A stretch of 20,457 bases of DNA from Candidatus Staskawiczbacteria bacterium (GCA_903913175.1 CAIWKF010000040.1:1-20457), one strand, 5' to 3'. Shown: positions 11,970 to 20,346, counted from the first letter of the stretch. Numbers and translations are program-made. The notes: a model not told the origin generated them from the letters alone.

Positions 11970-13642
11970 CACAGGAGCAGGCGTTTGAGATATTAAAATC
12001 TGGGTGTAATGTGTACTTAACTGGGCCAGCTGGAAGCGGGAAAACTTTTTTATTAAATAAATATATTGATTATTTAAAAAAGAATGGAAAAGTAGTGGGC
12101 GTGACTGCTTCCACGGGAATTGCTGCTACTCACATGAATGGAATTACGATACATTCTTTTTCTGGGCTGGGCATTAAAGATGAAGTTTATAAAGAAGATA
12201 TTAGAAAAATTGTTAAAAAAAGTTATTTAAGAAAAAAGTTTGAAAAAACAGGAGTTTTAATTATAGATGAAATTTCTATGCTTTCAGCTAAACAATTTGA
12301 TGCTATAAATTTAATTTGCCAAGCTTTTAAAAAAAATACTTTGGCCTTTGGTGGAATGCAAATTGTTTGCTCGGGGGATTTTTTTCAGTTGCCACCTATT
12401 AGCAGAGGTGGCGCGGAGTCAAAGTTTGTTTTTGAATCTGAAATTTGGGGAAATATGAATTTAAAAATTTGTTATTTAAATGAGCAACATCGTCAGCAAC
12501 AAAAAGATAATTTATTTTTATTACTTGAGCATATTAGACATAACAGGGCTGAGCAAGCAAAAAATATTTTACTTGCTGAGGATTTTGCTAGCAGGGTTTT
12601 TGACATTGAACCAGCCAAACTTTATACTCATAATGTTGATGTTGATTATTTAAATAGTGTGGAGTTAAAAAAAATAAAAGCAGAAGAAAGAAATTATTTA
12701 ATGCAGTTTACTGGAAATACACATATTACCGACGCCTTGAAAAGAGGTTGTCTGGCACCAGAAAATTTAAGTTTAAAGGTTGGGGCTAAAGTAATGTTTG
12801 TTAAAAATAATTTTGAGGCTGGCTATGTTAATGGCACTTTAGGAAAAATTACTGGCTTTGATGCTGGTGGCATGCCATTGGTAAAAACTATAAATGGGAA
12901 TTTTATTAAAGCAGATTTTGCTAGTTGGAAGGCCGAAGATGAAGATACAGTTGTTGCAGAAATTAGCCAAATTCCTTTGCGTTTGGCTTGGGCTATTACG
13001 ATTCACAAAAGTCAGGGAATGAATTTAGATAGCGCAGAAATTGATTTGTCAAAATCTTTTGTTGAAGGAATGGGCTATGTAGCTCTTTCTAGGCTTAAAT
13101 CTTTAAGCGGATTAAAACTTACAGGAATGAATGAAATGTGTTTTAAAATTAGTAAAGAAATTTTTGAATTTGATAAAAAGTTAAAAAAAGAATCAGAAAA
13201 TTTAATGGCAAGGCCTGCCTTCGCTAAAAGCTTTGGCGAGGTAAAACAAACAGAATTTTTAAATTTTTTGCCAGACGCAGGTATTTATAAAAGCTATAAT
13301 GTTTTTAGAAAAAAAGTTTTAAATGGCCAGAAACAAACTTCAAATTGGCAAAAAACTAAATTATTAGTTGATCAAAAATTTTCTATTTCAACAATTGTAA
13401 AAATGAGAGGTGTAACCGAAGACACAATTTTAAAACATTTAGAAAAAATTTCCACAACAGATGGCTTTGATTGCTTAGAATATTTAAAACCATTGCCATC
13501 AAAATTTGAAAAAATAAAAGCTGTATTTAGCAAAATGCCAGATTTTAAATTAAGTCCAGTTAAAGAAATTTTGGGTGAAGATTTTTCTTTTACTGAAATA
13601 AAGCTTGCCCGATTATTTTTAGGCCCCATTGAAAAGGAATAA
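11966..13642 (+). CDS. Pif1-like superfamily 1 helicase with C-terminal HTH domain
   Basis: A 558-residue 5'-3' helicase of the Pif1/RecD-like group, probably acting on G-quadruplexes, R-loops or replication blocks. Motifs: Walker A GPAGSGKT (20-27), TASTGIAATHM (48-58), TIHSFSGLG (61-69), Walker B DEIS (101-104), CSGDFFQLPP (135-144), NEQHRQ (172-177), and the UvrD_C_2-like end AWAITIHKSQGMNLD (341-355) and YVALSRLKSLSGLKL (371-385). A linker (about 400-455) joins a C-terminal winged/helix-turn-helix unit with WQKTKLLVDQKFSISTIVKM (461-480), as in bacterial Pif1 homologues with a helix-turn-helix tail. The linker contains a palindromic repeat that encodes AFAKSFGE. The start overlaps dus by four bases, so both are in one operon; a weak terminator follows. 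Confidence 0.9.
   Translation: MTQEQAFEILKSGCNVYLTGPAGSGKTFLLNKYIDYLKKNGKVVGVTASTGIAATHMNGITIHSFSGLGIKDEVYKEDIRKIVKKSYLRKKFEKTGVLIIDEISMLSAKQFDAINLICQAFKKNTLAFGGMQIVCSGDFFQLPPISRGGAESKFVFESEIWGNMNLKICYLNEQHRQQQKDNLFLLLEHIRHNRAEQAKNILLAEDFASRVFDIEPAKLYTHNVDVDYLNSVELKKIKAEERNYLMQFTGNTHITDALKRGCLAPENLSLKVGAKVMFVKNNFEAGYVNGTLGKITGFDAGGMPLVKTINGNFIKADFASWKAEDEDTVVAEISQIPLRLAWAITIHKSQGMNLDSAEIDLSKSFVEGMGYVALSRLKSLSGLKLTGMNEMCFKISKEIFEFDKKLKKESENLMARPAFAKSFGEVKQTEFLNFLPDAGIYKSYNVFRKKVLNGQKQTSNWQKTKLLVDQKFSISTIVKMRGVTEDTILKHLEKISTTDGFDCLEYLKPLPSKFEKIKAVFSKMPDFKLSPVKEILGEDFSFTEIKLARLFLGPIEKE
13219..13241. repeat. Palindromic repeat in the helicase linker
   Basis: CTTCGCTAAA (13219-13228) pairs with TTTGGCGAGG (13232-13241) over ten positions with two wobbles around AGC. 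It encodes AFAKSFGEV (residues 418-426) between the motor and the HTH domain. It looks like a dispersed palindrome that inserted in frame. Confidence 0.65.
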
Positions 13643-13765
13643 AAAAAAGAAGCTGTTTGCTGTAAAACCCAGTAAAATTAATAAAAATGCAATAAGCTAA
13701 AGATCCTTATAATTATTATAGATAATAGTGGTTTAAGGTAGAGCTATTAAATCAAACTAAAACAT

Positions 13766-13790
13766 TAGAAATAAAATTTCTACTGTTTTT
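13766..13790 (+). terminator. Weak terminator after the dus-helicase operon
   Basis: TAGAAAT (13766-13772) and ATTTCTA (13776-13782) pair perfectly around AAA, with TTTTT at 13786-13790. It lies 124 bases after the helicase stop; nothing else is seen in that gap. Confidence 0.45.
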
Positions 13791-13793
13791 ATG

Positions 13794-13877
13794 TGCCGAG
13801 AGAGGGAGTTGAACCCTCATGATCTTGCGATCGCGGGATTTTGAGTCCCGTGCGTCTGCCAGTTCCGCCACCTCGGC
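13794..13877 (-). tRNA. tRNA-Leu(CAA)
   Basis: Acceptor GCCGAGG/TCTCGGC (one G-T pair), anticodon stem CGGGA/TCCCG with loop CTCAAAA (anticodon CAA), long variable arm with GATCGCAAGATC and T-arm GAGGGTTCAACTCCCTC. Discriminator A13794; no CCA, next bases C-A. It reads UUG and lies 51 bases behind the rel gene on the same strand. Confidence 0.96.
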
Positions 13878-13928
13878 AATAAAATTATAGTACTATTTTT
13901 ATAAGACTTTTTCAATAGTTTAGTCCAG

Positions 13929-15671
13929 CTACTTCCAATAAGCTTCAATTATTTTTTCTGGAAATACCTTTTCTAATTTCTGAAGGTTTTTGCAAGAAAT
14001 ATTATGTAAAACAACAGCATCTTTGTGCTTTGCTAAATATGCTTTAACTTGATCTCCTGGTTTTGGATTACAACACTTAGCATTTGAAACCATCATTCCT
14101 CGCTCTCCAGCTAAATAAATTTCTCTTGGCCTTTCTCGTTTAAACTGGTTTCTATTTTCAAAACCTTTTTTAGTTTTTTCTGCAATTTCAAAAATTTTCT
14201 TTTTAATAAATTTTGGAAGAGAAAACTTTGTTTCAGGATTTTTTTCAGTAAAAAACTTTTTAATATGGCTTTGAGCTAAATTAGTTTTTACAAACTTTAA
14301 CCAATCTTGGGAGGGGTATTTTTTTTTATTTGTAATAATTTCTATAATATCACCATTTTCTACAATATGAGAAAGTTGAACAATTTTACCAGCAATTCTG
14401 GCGGACTCGCAGTGATTTCCAATGTCAGAGTGCACAGCATAAGCGAAATCAATTGGGCAAGAACCTTTTTTAAGAGAAAAGACATCTCCCTTAGGAGTAA
14501 AAACAAAAACTTGGTTTTCAAAAAAATCAATTTTAAAGTTTTTCCAAAAGTCAGGAATTTTTTCTGAAAACTCTAATTTTTCTTTATCATTTTTTAAGTC
14601 AATTTTTTCTTTATATGACCAGTGAGCACAAACTCCGTATTCAGCTTCTTTGTGCATTTCCTGAGTTCTAATTTGGATTTCTGCAATACTGTTTTGATTA
14701 TAGATTGTTGTGTGCAGTGATCTGTACCCATTTAACTTTGGTTTGGCAATATAATCATTAATTTCTTCTGAAATTGGTTTAAAATACTTATGAACTATTC
14801 CTAAAATTTTATAGCAATCTTCGGTTTTTTCTGTGATTATACGCAAAGCAACCAAGTCATAAATTTTTTCAAAATTCATATCTTTTTTAAAAAGCTTTTG
14901 GTAAGTGCTCCAGTATGATTTTGTTCTAAAGTTTATTTCTAAAGTTTTTATTCTTTCTTTTTTAAATATTTTTTTTAGTTTTATGGCTAAGCTTTTTAGT
15001 TTTTTTTCTCTATCAACATATTTTGTTTCAATGTTTTCTTTCAGCCAATTATATTTATCTGGAAATAAATAATAAAAAGATAAATCTTCAAGTCTTCTTT
15101 TTATTTCACTTAATCCAAGACGATTGGCAATTGGAGAAAAGATTTCTAAAGTTTCAATGGCATATAATTTTTGCTTATCTTGAGAAAGATTTTTTAAATG
15201 TTCTAACCCATCAAGACGAGATGCAAGTTCTATTAAAACAACCTCTAAATTTTCAGCTAAAGCTAAAAACATTTTTCTTAAATTTTCAATTCGTTCTTTA
15301 GTGTAAGACTTTTTTTCTTTAAGGTTAATAGCTAAAGATCTTCTAATCTTACTTAAATGAGAGACCTTTTTTATTACGATTTCTACTTCTTTTCCAAATT
15401 TTTTTTTAATTTCTGCAAGTTCAATGTTTTGAACAGCTATTGGCTTATCATCAATTGCATCATGTAATAAAGCTGAAATAATTGTTTTTTGGTCAGCCTT
15501 CATGTTACTTAAAAATATTGCAACTCTCAAGGCATGTTCAATATAATTTTCTCCAGATAATCTTTTTTTATCTCTATATATTTCTTTAGCAAAACTAAAA
15601 GCCTCACCAACTAATTCTGGGTTTTGACTTTTTTTAATAAGTTTTTCAATTTGTAATGGTTGACTGGGCAT
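13929..15671 (-). CDS. relA: RelA/SpoT-type (p)ppGpp synthetase, hydrolase motif degraded
   Basis: A long RSH protein of 580 residues. Order: HD domain (about 20-180), synthetase (about 240-350), TGS (about 387-447), helical part, and a zinc-finger-like domain with NAKCCNPKPGDQVKAY. The usual C-terminal ACT domain is absent (typical length 720-740). The synthetase keeps the key residues: YDLVALR (D272), NGYRSLHT (Y316) and EIQIRT (E331). The HD domain keeps YIEH (H46) and HD (H70, D71), but the motif normally reading ADRLHN is ASRLDG (151-155), so the metal Asp and the Asn are lost. The stretch equal to RFKD (bifunctional) or EFDD (synthetase-only) reads EIND (303-306), the acidic type. I infer a synthetase with little or no hydrolase. 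It begins 3 bases after topA and is surely co-transcribed with it. Confidence 0.93.
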   Translation of the reverse strand: MPSQPLQIEKLIKKSQNPELVGEAFSFAKEIYRDKKRLSGENYIEHALRVAIFLSNMKADQKTIISALLHDAIDDKPIAVQNIELAEIKKKFGKEVEIVIKKVSHLSKIRRSLAINLKEKKSYTKERIENLRKMFLALAENLEVVLIELASRLDGLEHLKNLSQDKQKLYAIETLEIFSPIANRLGLSEIKRRLEDLSFYYLFPDKYNWLKENIETKYVDREKKLKSLAIKLKKIFKKERIKTLEINFRTKSYWSTYQKLFKKDMNFEKIYDLVALRIITEKTEDCYKILGIVHKYFKPISEEINDYIAKPKLNGYRSLHTTIYNQNSIAEIQIRTQEMHKEAEYGVCAHWSYKEKIDLKNDKEKLEFSEKIPDFWKNFKIDFFENQVFVFTPKGDVFSLKKGSCPIDFAYAVHSDIGNHCESARIAGKIVQLSHIVENGDIIEIITNKKKYPSQDWLKFVKTNLAQSHIKKFFTEKNPETKFSLPKFIKKKIFEIAEKTKKGFENRNQFKRERPREIYLAGERGMMVSNAKCCNPKPGDQVKAYLAKHKDAVVLHNISCKNLQKLEKVFPEKIIEAYWK

Positions 15672-15674
15672 TTT

Positions 15675-17726
15675 TTATTTTTTAAAATCACACTCTTTGT
15701 TTGAGCAGGTAACTTGCTTGTTATTCTCGCCCTGAGTTTGTCGAGGGGTTTTTTCTACTAAAATTGATTTGCATTTTGGACAGAATTCATTAATGGGCTT
15801 GTCCCAAGTTGCAAAGTCACACTTTGGGTAATTATCACAACCAAAAAAGATTTTTCTTCTTTTGGTATTTTTTAAGACAATATTTCCTGTCAAGCATTTT
15901 GGGCACTTAATGTTTATGGCTTCTGTAATTTGCCCAATTGGTGCAACTGATTCTGTGTGCTTGCAATCTGGAAAGCCTGTACACGCATAAAATCTACCAA
16001 ATCTGCCAAGTTTTTCTATCATTGGTTTACCGCATTTTATGCAAATTTTATTAGTTTTAATGTCTGTATTTTCTTTTTTTACATCTTTGTATTTTTCTGC
16101 TAAGTTTTTAGCAAAAGGATCATAAAAGTCTTTTAGGGTTTTTCGCCAAGTATCTTTTCCTTCTGCAATTTCATCAAGCTCTTTTTCCATTTTAGCTGTA
16201 AAATCTATGTCTACAATTTGGGGAAAATTTTCCATTAACACTGTATTTACTATAATACCCATTTCAGTAGGAAAAAATTTCTTTTGATCATTTTTTGCAA
16301 TATAATTTCTTTCTTGAATAGTAGACAATGTTGGAGCATAGGTAGACGGCCTGCCTACGCCATGTTTTTCTAAGGCTTTAATCAAGCTTGCTTCATTATA
16401 GCGGGCAGGTGGCTCGGTAAAGTGCTCTGATGACTCAATTTTTACTAAATTTAGTTTTTCTTTTTCTTTTAAATCTGGTAATTCGTTTTCTTCAAATTTA
16501 GTTTTATAAACTTTTAGAAAACCTTCAAATTTTAAAGTTTGGCCATTGGCGCGGAAAGTATAATTATTAGATTTAATATCACAAGACACAGAATCAAAAA
16601 CTGCACATGCCATTTGGCAGGCCATAAATCTTTGCCAAATTAAAGTATAAAGTTTTAACTGTTTTGGTTCTATGCCCACCAAGGATTCTGGATTTCTATT
16701 TGCACGGGTTGGCCTTATGGCTTCATGAGCTTCTTGTGCATTTCCTTTAGCTTTAAATTTTCTAAAATTATAATAATTTTGACCAAATTTTTCAATAATG
16801 AATTTTTTAGCAGATTCTAAAGACAAAGAAGATAAATTTAAAGAATCAGTTCTATGATAAGTAATATGTCCTTGTTCATAAAGTCTTTGAGCTAGTTGCA
16901 TAGTCATTTTTGCCGAATAGCCAAGTTTATTAAAAGATGTTTGTTGTAGCGTGCTAGTTGTAAATGGACTAAAAGGATTTTTTTTAGTTTCTTTTTTTTC
17001 AATTTTTTCAATATAATATTCTGCGTTATTTAAATTTGCTAAAATTTCATCAGCTTGAGTTTTGCTTTTAATATCTAATTTATCTATTATATTTTCTTTG
17101 TCTTTAATCAAACGAGCCTCAAATTCTTGATTGTTATTTGTTTTTTTAAGTAAAGCAACAATATGCCAGTATTCTTCGGGCTTAAATGCTTTAATTTCAT
17201 TTTCTTTATCTACCACAAGGCGTACAGCTACAGATTGTACCCTGCCAGCTGACAAGCCCTTAGAAACTTTTTTCCACAAAAACGGCGAAAGTTTATAACC
17301 CACAATTCTGTCTAAAATTCTGCGAGCTTGTTGAGCATTAACTAAATTTATATCAATTTTTCTTGGATTTTTTAAAGCCTCATTTATAGCTTCTTTGGTA
17401 ATTTCGTGAAACACAATTCTAGGCGCATCTTTCAAACCAAGCGCTTCAGCTAAATGCCAGGAAATAGCTTCTCCTTCTCGGTCTTCGTCTGTTGCTAAAA
17501 TTACTTCTTGTGCATTTTTAGCTGCTTTTTTAAGTAAAGAAACATTTTTCTTAGCTTTAGTGGGAATAATATATTTTGGTTCAAAATTATTTTCCACATC
17601 AACACCAAGCTCTGTTTTTGGTAAATCGCGCACATGTCCCATACTGGCCAAAACATTATAATCTTTACCTAAAAACCCAGAGATTGTTTTACCTTTAGAC
17701 GGACTTTCTACTATAATTAATTTCAT
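15675..17726 (-). CDS. topA: DNA topoisomerase I (type IA)
   Basis: Relaxes negative supercoils by single-strand passage. The TOPRIM domain (1-115) shows IIVESPSKGKTI (4-15) and the metal site DEDREGEA (80-87). The cap and gate domains follow: QQARRILDRIVGYKLSPFLW, GLSAGRVQSVA (157-167) and the active-site stretch GHITYHRTDS with Tyr290, where most bacterial enzymes have M rather than H after the tyrosine. VGRPSTYAPT (457-466) is typical. The C-terminus has three Cys4 zinc ribbons: C562/565/582/588, C608/611/630/636 and C649/652/674/679. The third carries PRQTQGE (661-667) between its Cys pairs, encoded by a dispersed-type repeat. Length 683 is within family range. The start is the first Met of the conserved MKLIIVESPSKG. 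It is the first gene of the topA-rel operon. Confidence 0.97.
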   Translation of the reverse strand: MKLIIVESPSKGKTISGFLGKDYNVLASMGHVRDLPKTELGVDVENNFEPKYIIPTKAKKNVSLLKKAAKNAQEVILATDEDREGEAISWHLAEALGLKDAPRIVFHEITKEAINEALKNPRKIDINLVNAQQARRILDRIVGYKLSPFLWKKVSKGLSAGRVQSVAVRLVVDKENEIKAFKPEEYWHIVALLKKTNNNQEFEARLIKDKENIIDKLDIKSKTQADEILANLNNAEYYIEKIEKKETKKNPFSPFTTSTLQQTSFNKLGYSAKMTMQLAQRLYEQGHITYHRTDSLNLSSLSLESAKKFIIEKFGQNYYNFRKFKAKGNAQEAHEAIRPTRANRNPESLVGIEPKQLKLYTLIWQRFMACQMACAVFDSVSCDIKSNNYTFRANGQTLKFEGFLKVYKTKFEENELPDLKEKEKLNLVKIESSEHFTEPPARYNEASLIKALEKHGVGRPSTYAPTLSTIQERNYIAKNDQKKFFPTEMGIIVNTVLMENFPQIVDIDFTAKMEKELDEIAEGKDTWRKTLKDFYDPFAKNLAEKYKDVKKENTDIKTNKICIKCGKPMIEKLGRFGRFYACTGFPDCKHTESVAPIGQITEAINIKCPKCLTGNIVLKNTKRRKIFFGCDNYPKCDFATWDKPINEFCPKCKSILVEKTPRQTQGENNKQVTCSNKECDFKK
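15726..15748. repeat. Dispersed-type repeat in topA third zinc ribbon
   Basis: CCCTGA (15730-15735) and TC(G)AGGG (15741-15747) form a 6-pair stem with one bulged G around GTTTG. The sequence resembles the widespread CCTGAGCTTGTCGAAGG-type palindrome of many bacteria and encodes PRQTQGE. Confidence 0.65.
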
Positions 17727-17785
17727 TTTATTTGAGTTTATTTTTTTAATTCTAAATTAACTACGGGTTTATCTTATCACAACTC

Positions 17786-17813
17786 TTGTAATTTTAAAAA
17801 TTAGCGATAGTAT
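17786..17813 (+). promoter_or_regulatory. Promoter of the second orphan gene
   Basis: TTGTAA (17786-17791), 16 bases, TAGTAT (17808-17813), with TATAAA overlapping. The same -10 hexamer is used ahead of the orphan gene at 4124. Confidence 0.45.
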
Positions 17814-17869
17814 AAAAATGTGTTACTTTTTTTCTTGGTCGTTGGTCTTTGACAAAAAGGGCGCTTGCT

Positions 17870-18247
17870 ATGTTTGAGCCAATTACTTTAAATTCGTTTG
17901 GCGTTAAATTGTATTATTGCTCACGAACAAAAATGAACGAAGGCAGTAATTTTTTTAGTATTTGTTTATTTCCGTGGAAAGCTGTTGTTGGAGAAATTAT
18001 TACGGCCAACGGTGTGTATTATGACGCTATAGTGGTAAATATTACAGAAACCCACAAAGCAATTTGTTGTGAAGGGTTGGGGGTGTTATTTTATTTTCCT
18101 ACAGAAATTCAGACCATTGGTCAGTTGCGTAATTGGTGCAAAGAGCAAGGCGAAAGACAAAAAAAAGAGAACAGAACTTTGGAATATGTTTTAGAAAGAT
18201 TAAAAATACTGGAAAGAGAGTTACGTATTGAACAATACAGGTCATAG
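17870..18247 (+). CDS. Hypothetical protein, orphan gene with coiled-coil tail
   Basis: A 125-residue protein that I do not recognise. The ATG at 17870 is preferred over an upstream in-frame TTG (17849) because AAAAGGG lies about 8 bases before it. The N-terminal two thirds look like mixed beta structure (GVKLYYCSRTKM, AVVGEIITANGVYYDAIVVNI). The last part (about 85-125: WCKEQGERQKKENRTLEYVLERL and so on) is strongly charged with heptad-like leucines and is likely a helix or coiled coil. Cysteines at about 18, 29, 63, 64 and 86 do not form a known zinc motif. It stands alone with its own promoter and terminator between divergent topA and convergent mfd, like the gene at 4124. G/C is a little above that of its neighbours. 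Confidence 0.75.
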   Translation: MFEPITLNSFGVKLYYCSRTKMNEGSNFFSICLFPWKAVVGEIITANGVYYDAIVVNITETHKAICCEGLGVLFYFPTEIQTIGQLRNWCKEQGERQKKENRTLEYVLERLKILERELRIEQYRS

Positions 18248-18268
18248 CTTTACTTTATAAAAGCAAAA

Positions 18269-18299
18269 GGCGGCAGACAACTAGTCTGACCGCTTTTTT
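18269..18299 (+). terminator. Terminator of the second orphan gene
   Basis: GGCGGCAGAC (18269-18278) pairs with GTCTGACCGC (18284-18293) around AACTA with one bulge, followed by six Ts. Confidence 0.8.
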
Positions 18300-18309
18300 A
18301 ATGTAAAAA

Positions 18310-20289
18310 TTAGTAGTTATTATTTCGGTTTTTTTCTACGGCTTCAGATAAAATTTGGCAATATAAATTTAAACCAATTTTATTAATAGTGCCAGACTGT
18401 TCGCGACCCAAAATATTTCCTGCTCCGCGAATTTCTAAATCACGAAGAGCAATTTTGTAACCGCTTCCAAGTTCACTGGCTTCTTGCAAAGCTTTTAATC
18501 TTTCGCCTGCCAATGAAGTTAAATTTTTTGGTTGATAAAACATATAGGCAAAACTTTGAGTAAAGCTTCTACCAACCCTACCTTTAATTTGATAAGCTTG
18601 CGAAAGTCCAAGTTTAGTAGCATCTTCAATAATAATGGTATTTACTTTTGGTAAATCAATACCATTCTCAATAATAGTGGTGGCCAATAAAACATTGGTT
18701 TTTTCTGTTTGAAAATCATCCATAGTTTTTACTAAATCTTTTTCTGAAAGCCTGCCATGTAAAATGCCAATTTTTGCTTTGGGTAATAATTTTTGTAATT
18801 CTAATTTGGCACTGTAAATAGTTTGCACGCGGTTATGCAAATAATAAACTTGACCTTTTCTTTTTAATTCAAAATTAATGGCTTTTTTAATAATTTTGGC
18901 ATTATATGGAGCCACAAAAGTTTGCACTGCAATTCTGCCTTGTGGTGGAGTTTGCATTAAGCTTACATTTTTAAAAGAAGATAAAGACAAATAAATAGTT
19001 CTTGGAATTGGCGTGGCAGATAAACTTAAAACATCTAAAGATTCTTTTAATTGGCGTAGGCGTTCTTTTTGCTTAACCCCAAACCTTTGTTCGTCATCAA
19101 TAATTAAAAGTTGTAAATTTTTAAATTCAATATCTTTTGATAAAACCCTGTGGGTGCCAATTACAATATCAATATTGCCTTGTTTTAAATCAATAATAAT
19201 TTTTTTTTGCTGTGTTTTAGTTTGCAATCTTGAAAGCAAAGCAACTCTAACTGGAAGTTTGGCAAACCGTTTTATAAAGTTATTATAATGTTGGTCAGCT
19301 AAAATTGTGGTTGGACAAATAATGACTGTTTGTCTGTTGTTGGCTACAGCCATCATGGAGGTTCTAATTGCTACCTCAGTTTTACCAAAACCAACATCTC
19401 CGCAAACCAAACGATCCATTGGTTTTTCTTTTGATAAGTCTTTTTCGATATCTAAAATAGCTTGCAATTGATCTGGGGTTTCTTCATAAGGAAAACTAGA
19501 TTTTAATTCTGACTCCAGTTCTTTATCTATTATATACGGAGAGCGTTTTATAACTTCTTTTTTAGCATAAAGCTCCAATAAATCCTTGGCTAATTTTTCT
19601 ACTTCTTCTTTAACTTTGCGTTTAGTTTTTTGCCACAAATTTGAACCAAGACCAGAAACTTTTGGATCAGAAAAACCCACATATTTAGACAGCTTTCTTT
19701 CAAGACCAACTGGTACATATAACTTATCTTCTTTTGCATATTCTAAAACATAATATCCACTGGGTTCTGGTGTTTGCATTTGGAATTTTTCAATGCCAGT
19801 GAATTTACCAATACCGTGATCTAAGTGAACTAGAAAATCACCAGGTTTTAAATTTTTTAAATCTGCAAAAAGCTCTTGCGATTTTAATCTTTTTTTTAAA
19901 ACATTTTTTGACTTTTCTTCATTTTCTAGTTTCTCGCCAGTTAATCTTATTTCTTCAAGTTTATTGCCAAGAAAGTCTAACCTTATGGCGTGATTAAAAT
20001 TTATTGGAAAAACATCTAAAACCCCGCCCCTTTGAGAAAATTCTCCGGGGCTATCTACTTTAAAAACTTTTTCATAACCCATTTCATCTAACTTGCGTAA
20101 AATGTGTGAAAAATTATAAGTTTGATATTTTTCTAAAAAAATAATATTGTCTTGAAAAAATGTTTGTGTATTTTTAGCTTCTAAAATTTTATCTAAATTT
20201 TCTTCAAACCAAAAAAACTCTTTTTCTAAAAAGTAGGGGGTGATTGAAGCAATTAATATTTTTTCTATATTATTGTCTTTTGAATCCAT
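18310..20289 (-). CDS. mfd: Transcription-repair coupling factor Mfd, shortened
   Basis: Mfd pushes stalled RNA polymerase forward and off DNA and normally recruits UvrA. This copy has 659 residues against about 1,100-1,200. Residues 60-115 match only the last part of the UvrB-like module (LRKLDEMGY, PGEFSQRGGVLDVFP 81-95). The CarD-like RNA polymerase binding domain is present (GDFLVHLDHGIGKFTGIEKF, 150-169). The motor is complete: Walker A GDVGFGKT (297-304), IGTHRVL, DDEQRFG (398-404), SLSATPIPRT, ATTIIENGIDLP and GRVGRS, ending with DLEIRGAGNILGREQSG. The N-terminal UvrA-binding part (D1a/D2) and the C-terminal D7 regulatory domain are missing. The short N-terminus is real in this sequence: an in-frame TAA lies 18 bases before the ATG. 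The C-terminus stops at the edge of D7, and the orphan-gene terminator follows. Confidence 0.93.
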   Translation of the reverse strand: MDSKDNNIEKILIASITPYFLEKEFFWFEENLDKILEAKNTQTFFQDNIIFLEKYQTYNFSHILRKLDEMGYEKVFKVDSPGEFSQRGGVLDVFPINFNHAIRLDFLGNKLEEIRLTGEKLENEEKSKNVLKKRLKSQELFADLKNLKPGDFLVHLDHGIGKFTGIEKFQMQTPEPSGYYVLEYAKEDKLYVPVGLERKLSKYVGFSDPKVSGLGSNLWQKTKRKVKEEVEKLAKDLLELYAKKEVIKRSPYIIDKELESELKSSFPYEETPDQLQAILDIEKDLSKEKPMDRLVCGDVGFGKTEVAIRTSMMAVANNRQTVIICPTTILADQHYNNFIKRFAKLPVRVALLSRLQTKTQQKKIIIDLKQGNIDIVIGTHRVLSKDIEFKNLQLLIIDDEQRFGVKQKERLRQLKESLDVLSLSATPIPRTIYLSLSSFKNVSLMQTPPQGRIAVQTFVAPYNAKIIKKAINFELKRKGQVYYLHNRVQTIYSAKLELQKLLPKAKIGILHGRLSEKDLVKTMDDFQTEKTNVLLATTIIENGIDLPKVNTIIIEDATKLGLSQAYQIKGRVGRSFTQSFAYMFYQPKNLTSLAGERLKALQEASELGSGYKIALRDLEIRGAGNILGREQSGTINKIGLNLYCQILSEAVEKNRNNNY

Positions 20290-20346
20290 TAACTTATTTT
20301 ATATTAAAATGTTACAGTAGTCAAAACTATGTCCCGCCCAAATGAT

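Noticed and set aside
17849..17869. TTG start seven codons upstream of the orphan gene
   Set aside because: The ATG at 17870 has a well-placed AAAAGGG; the TTG has none.
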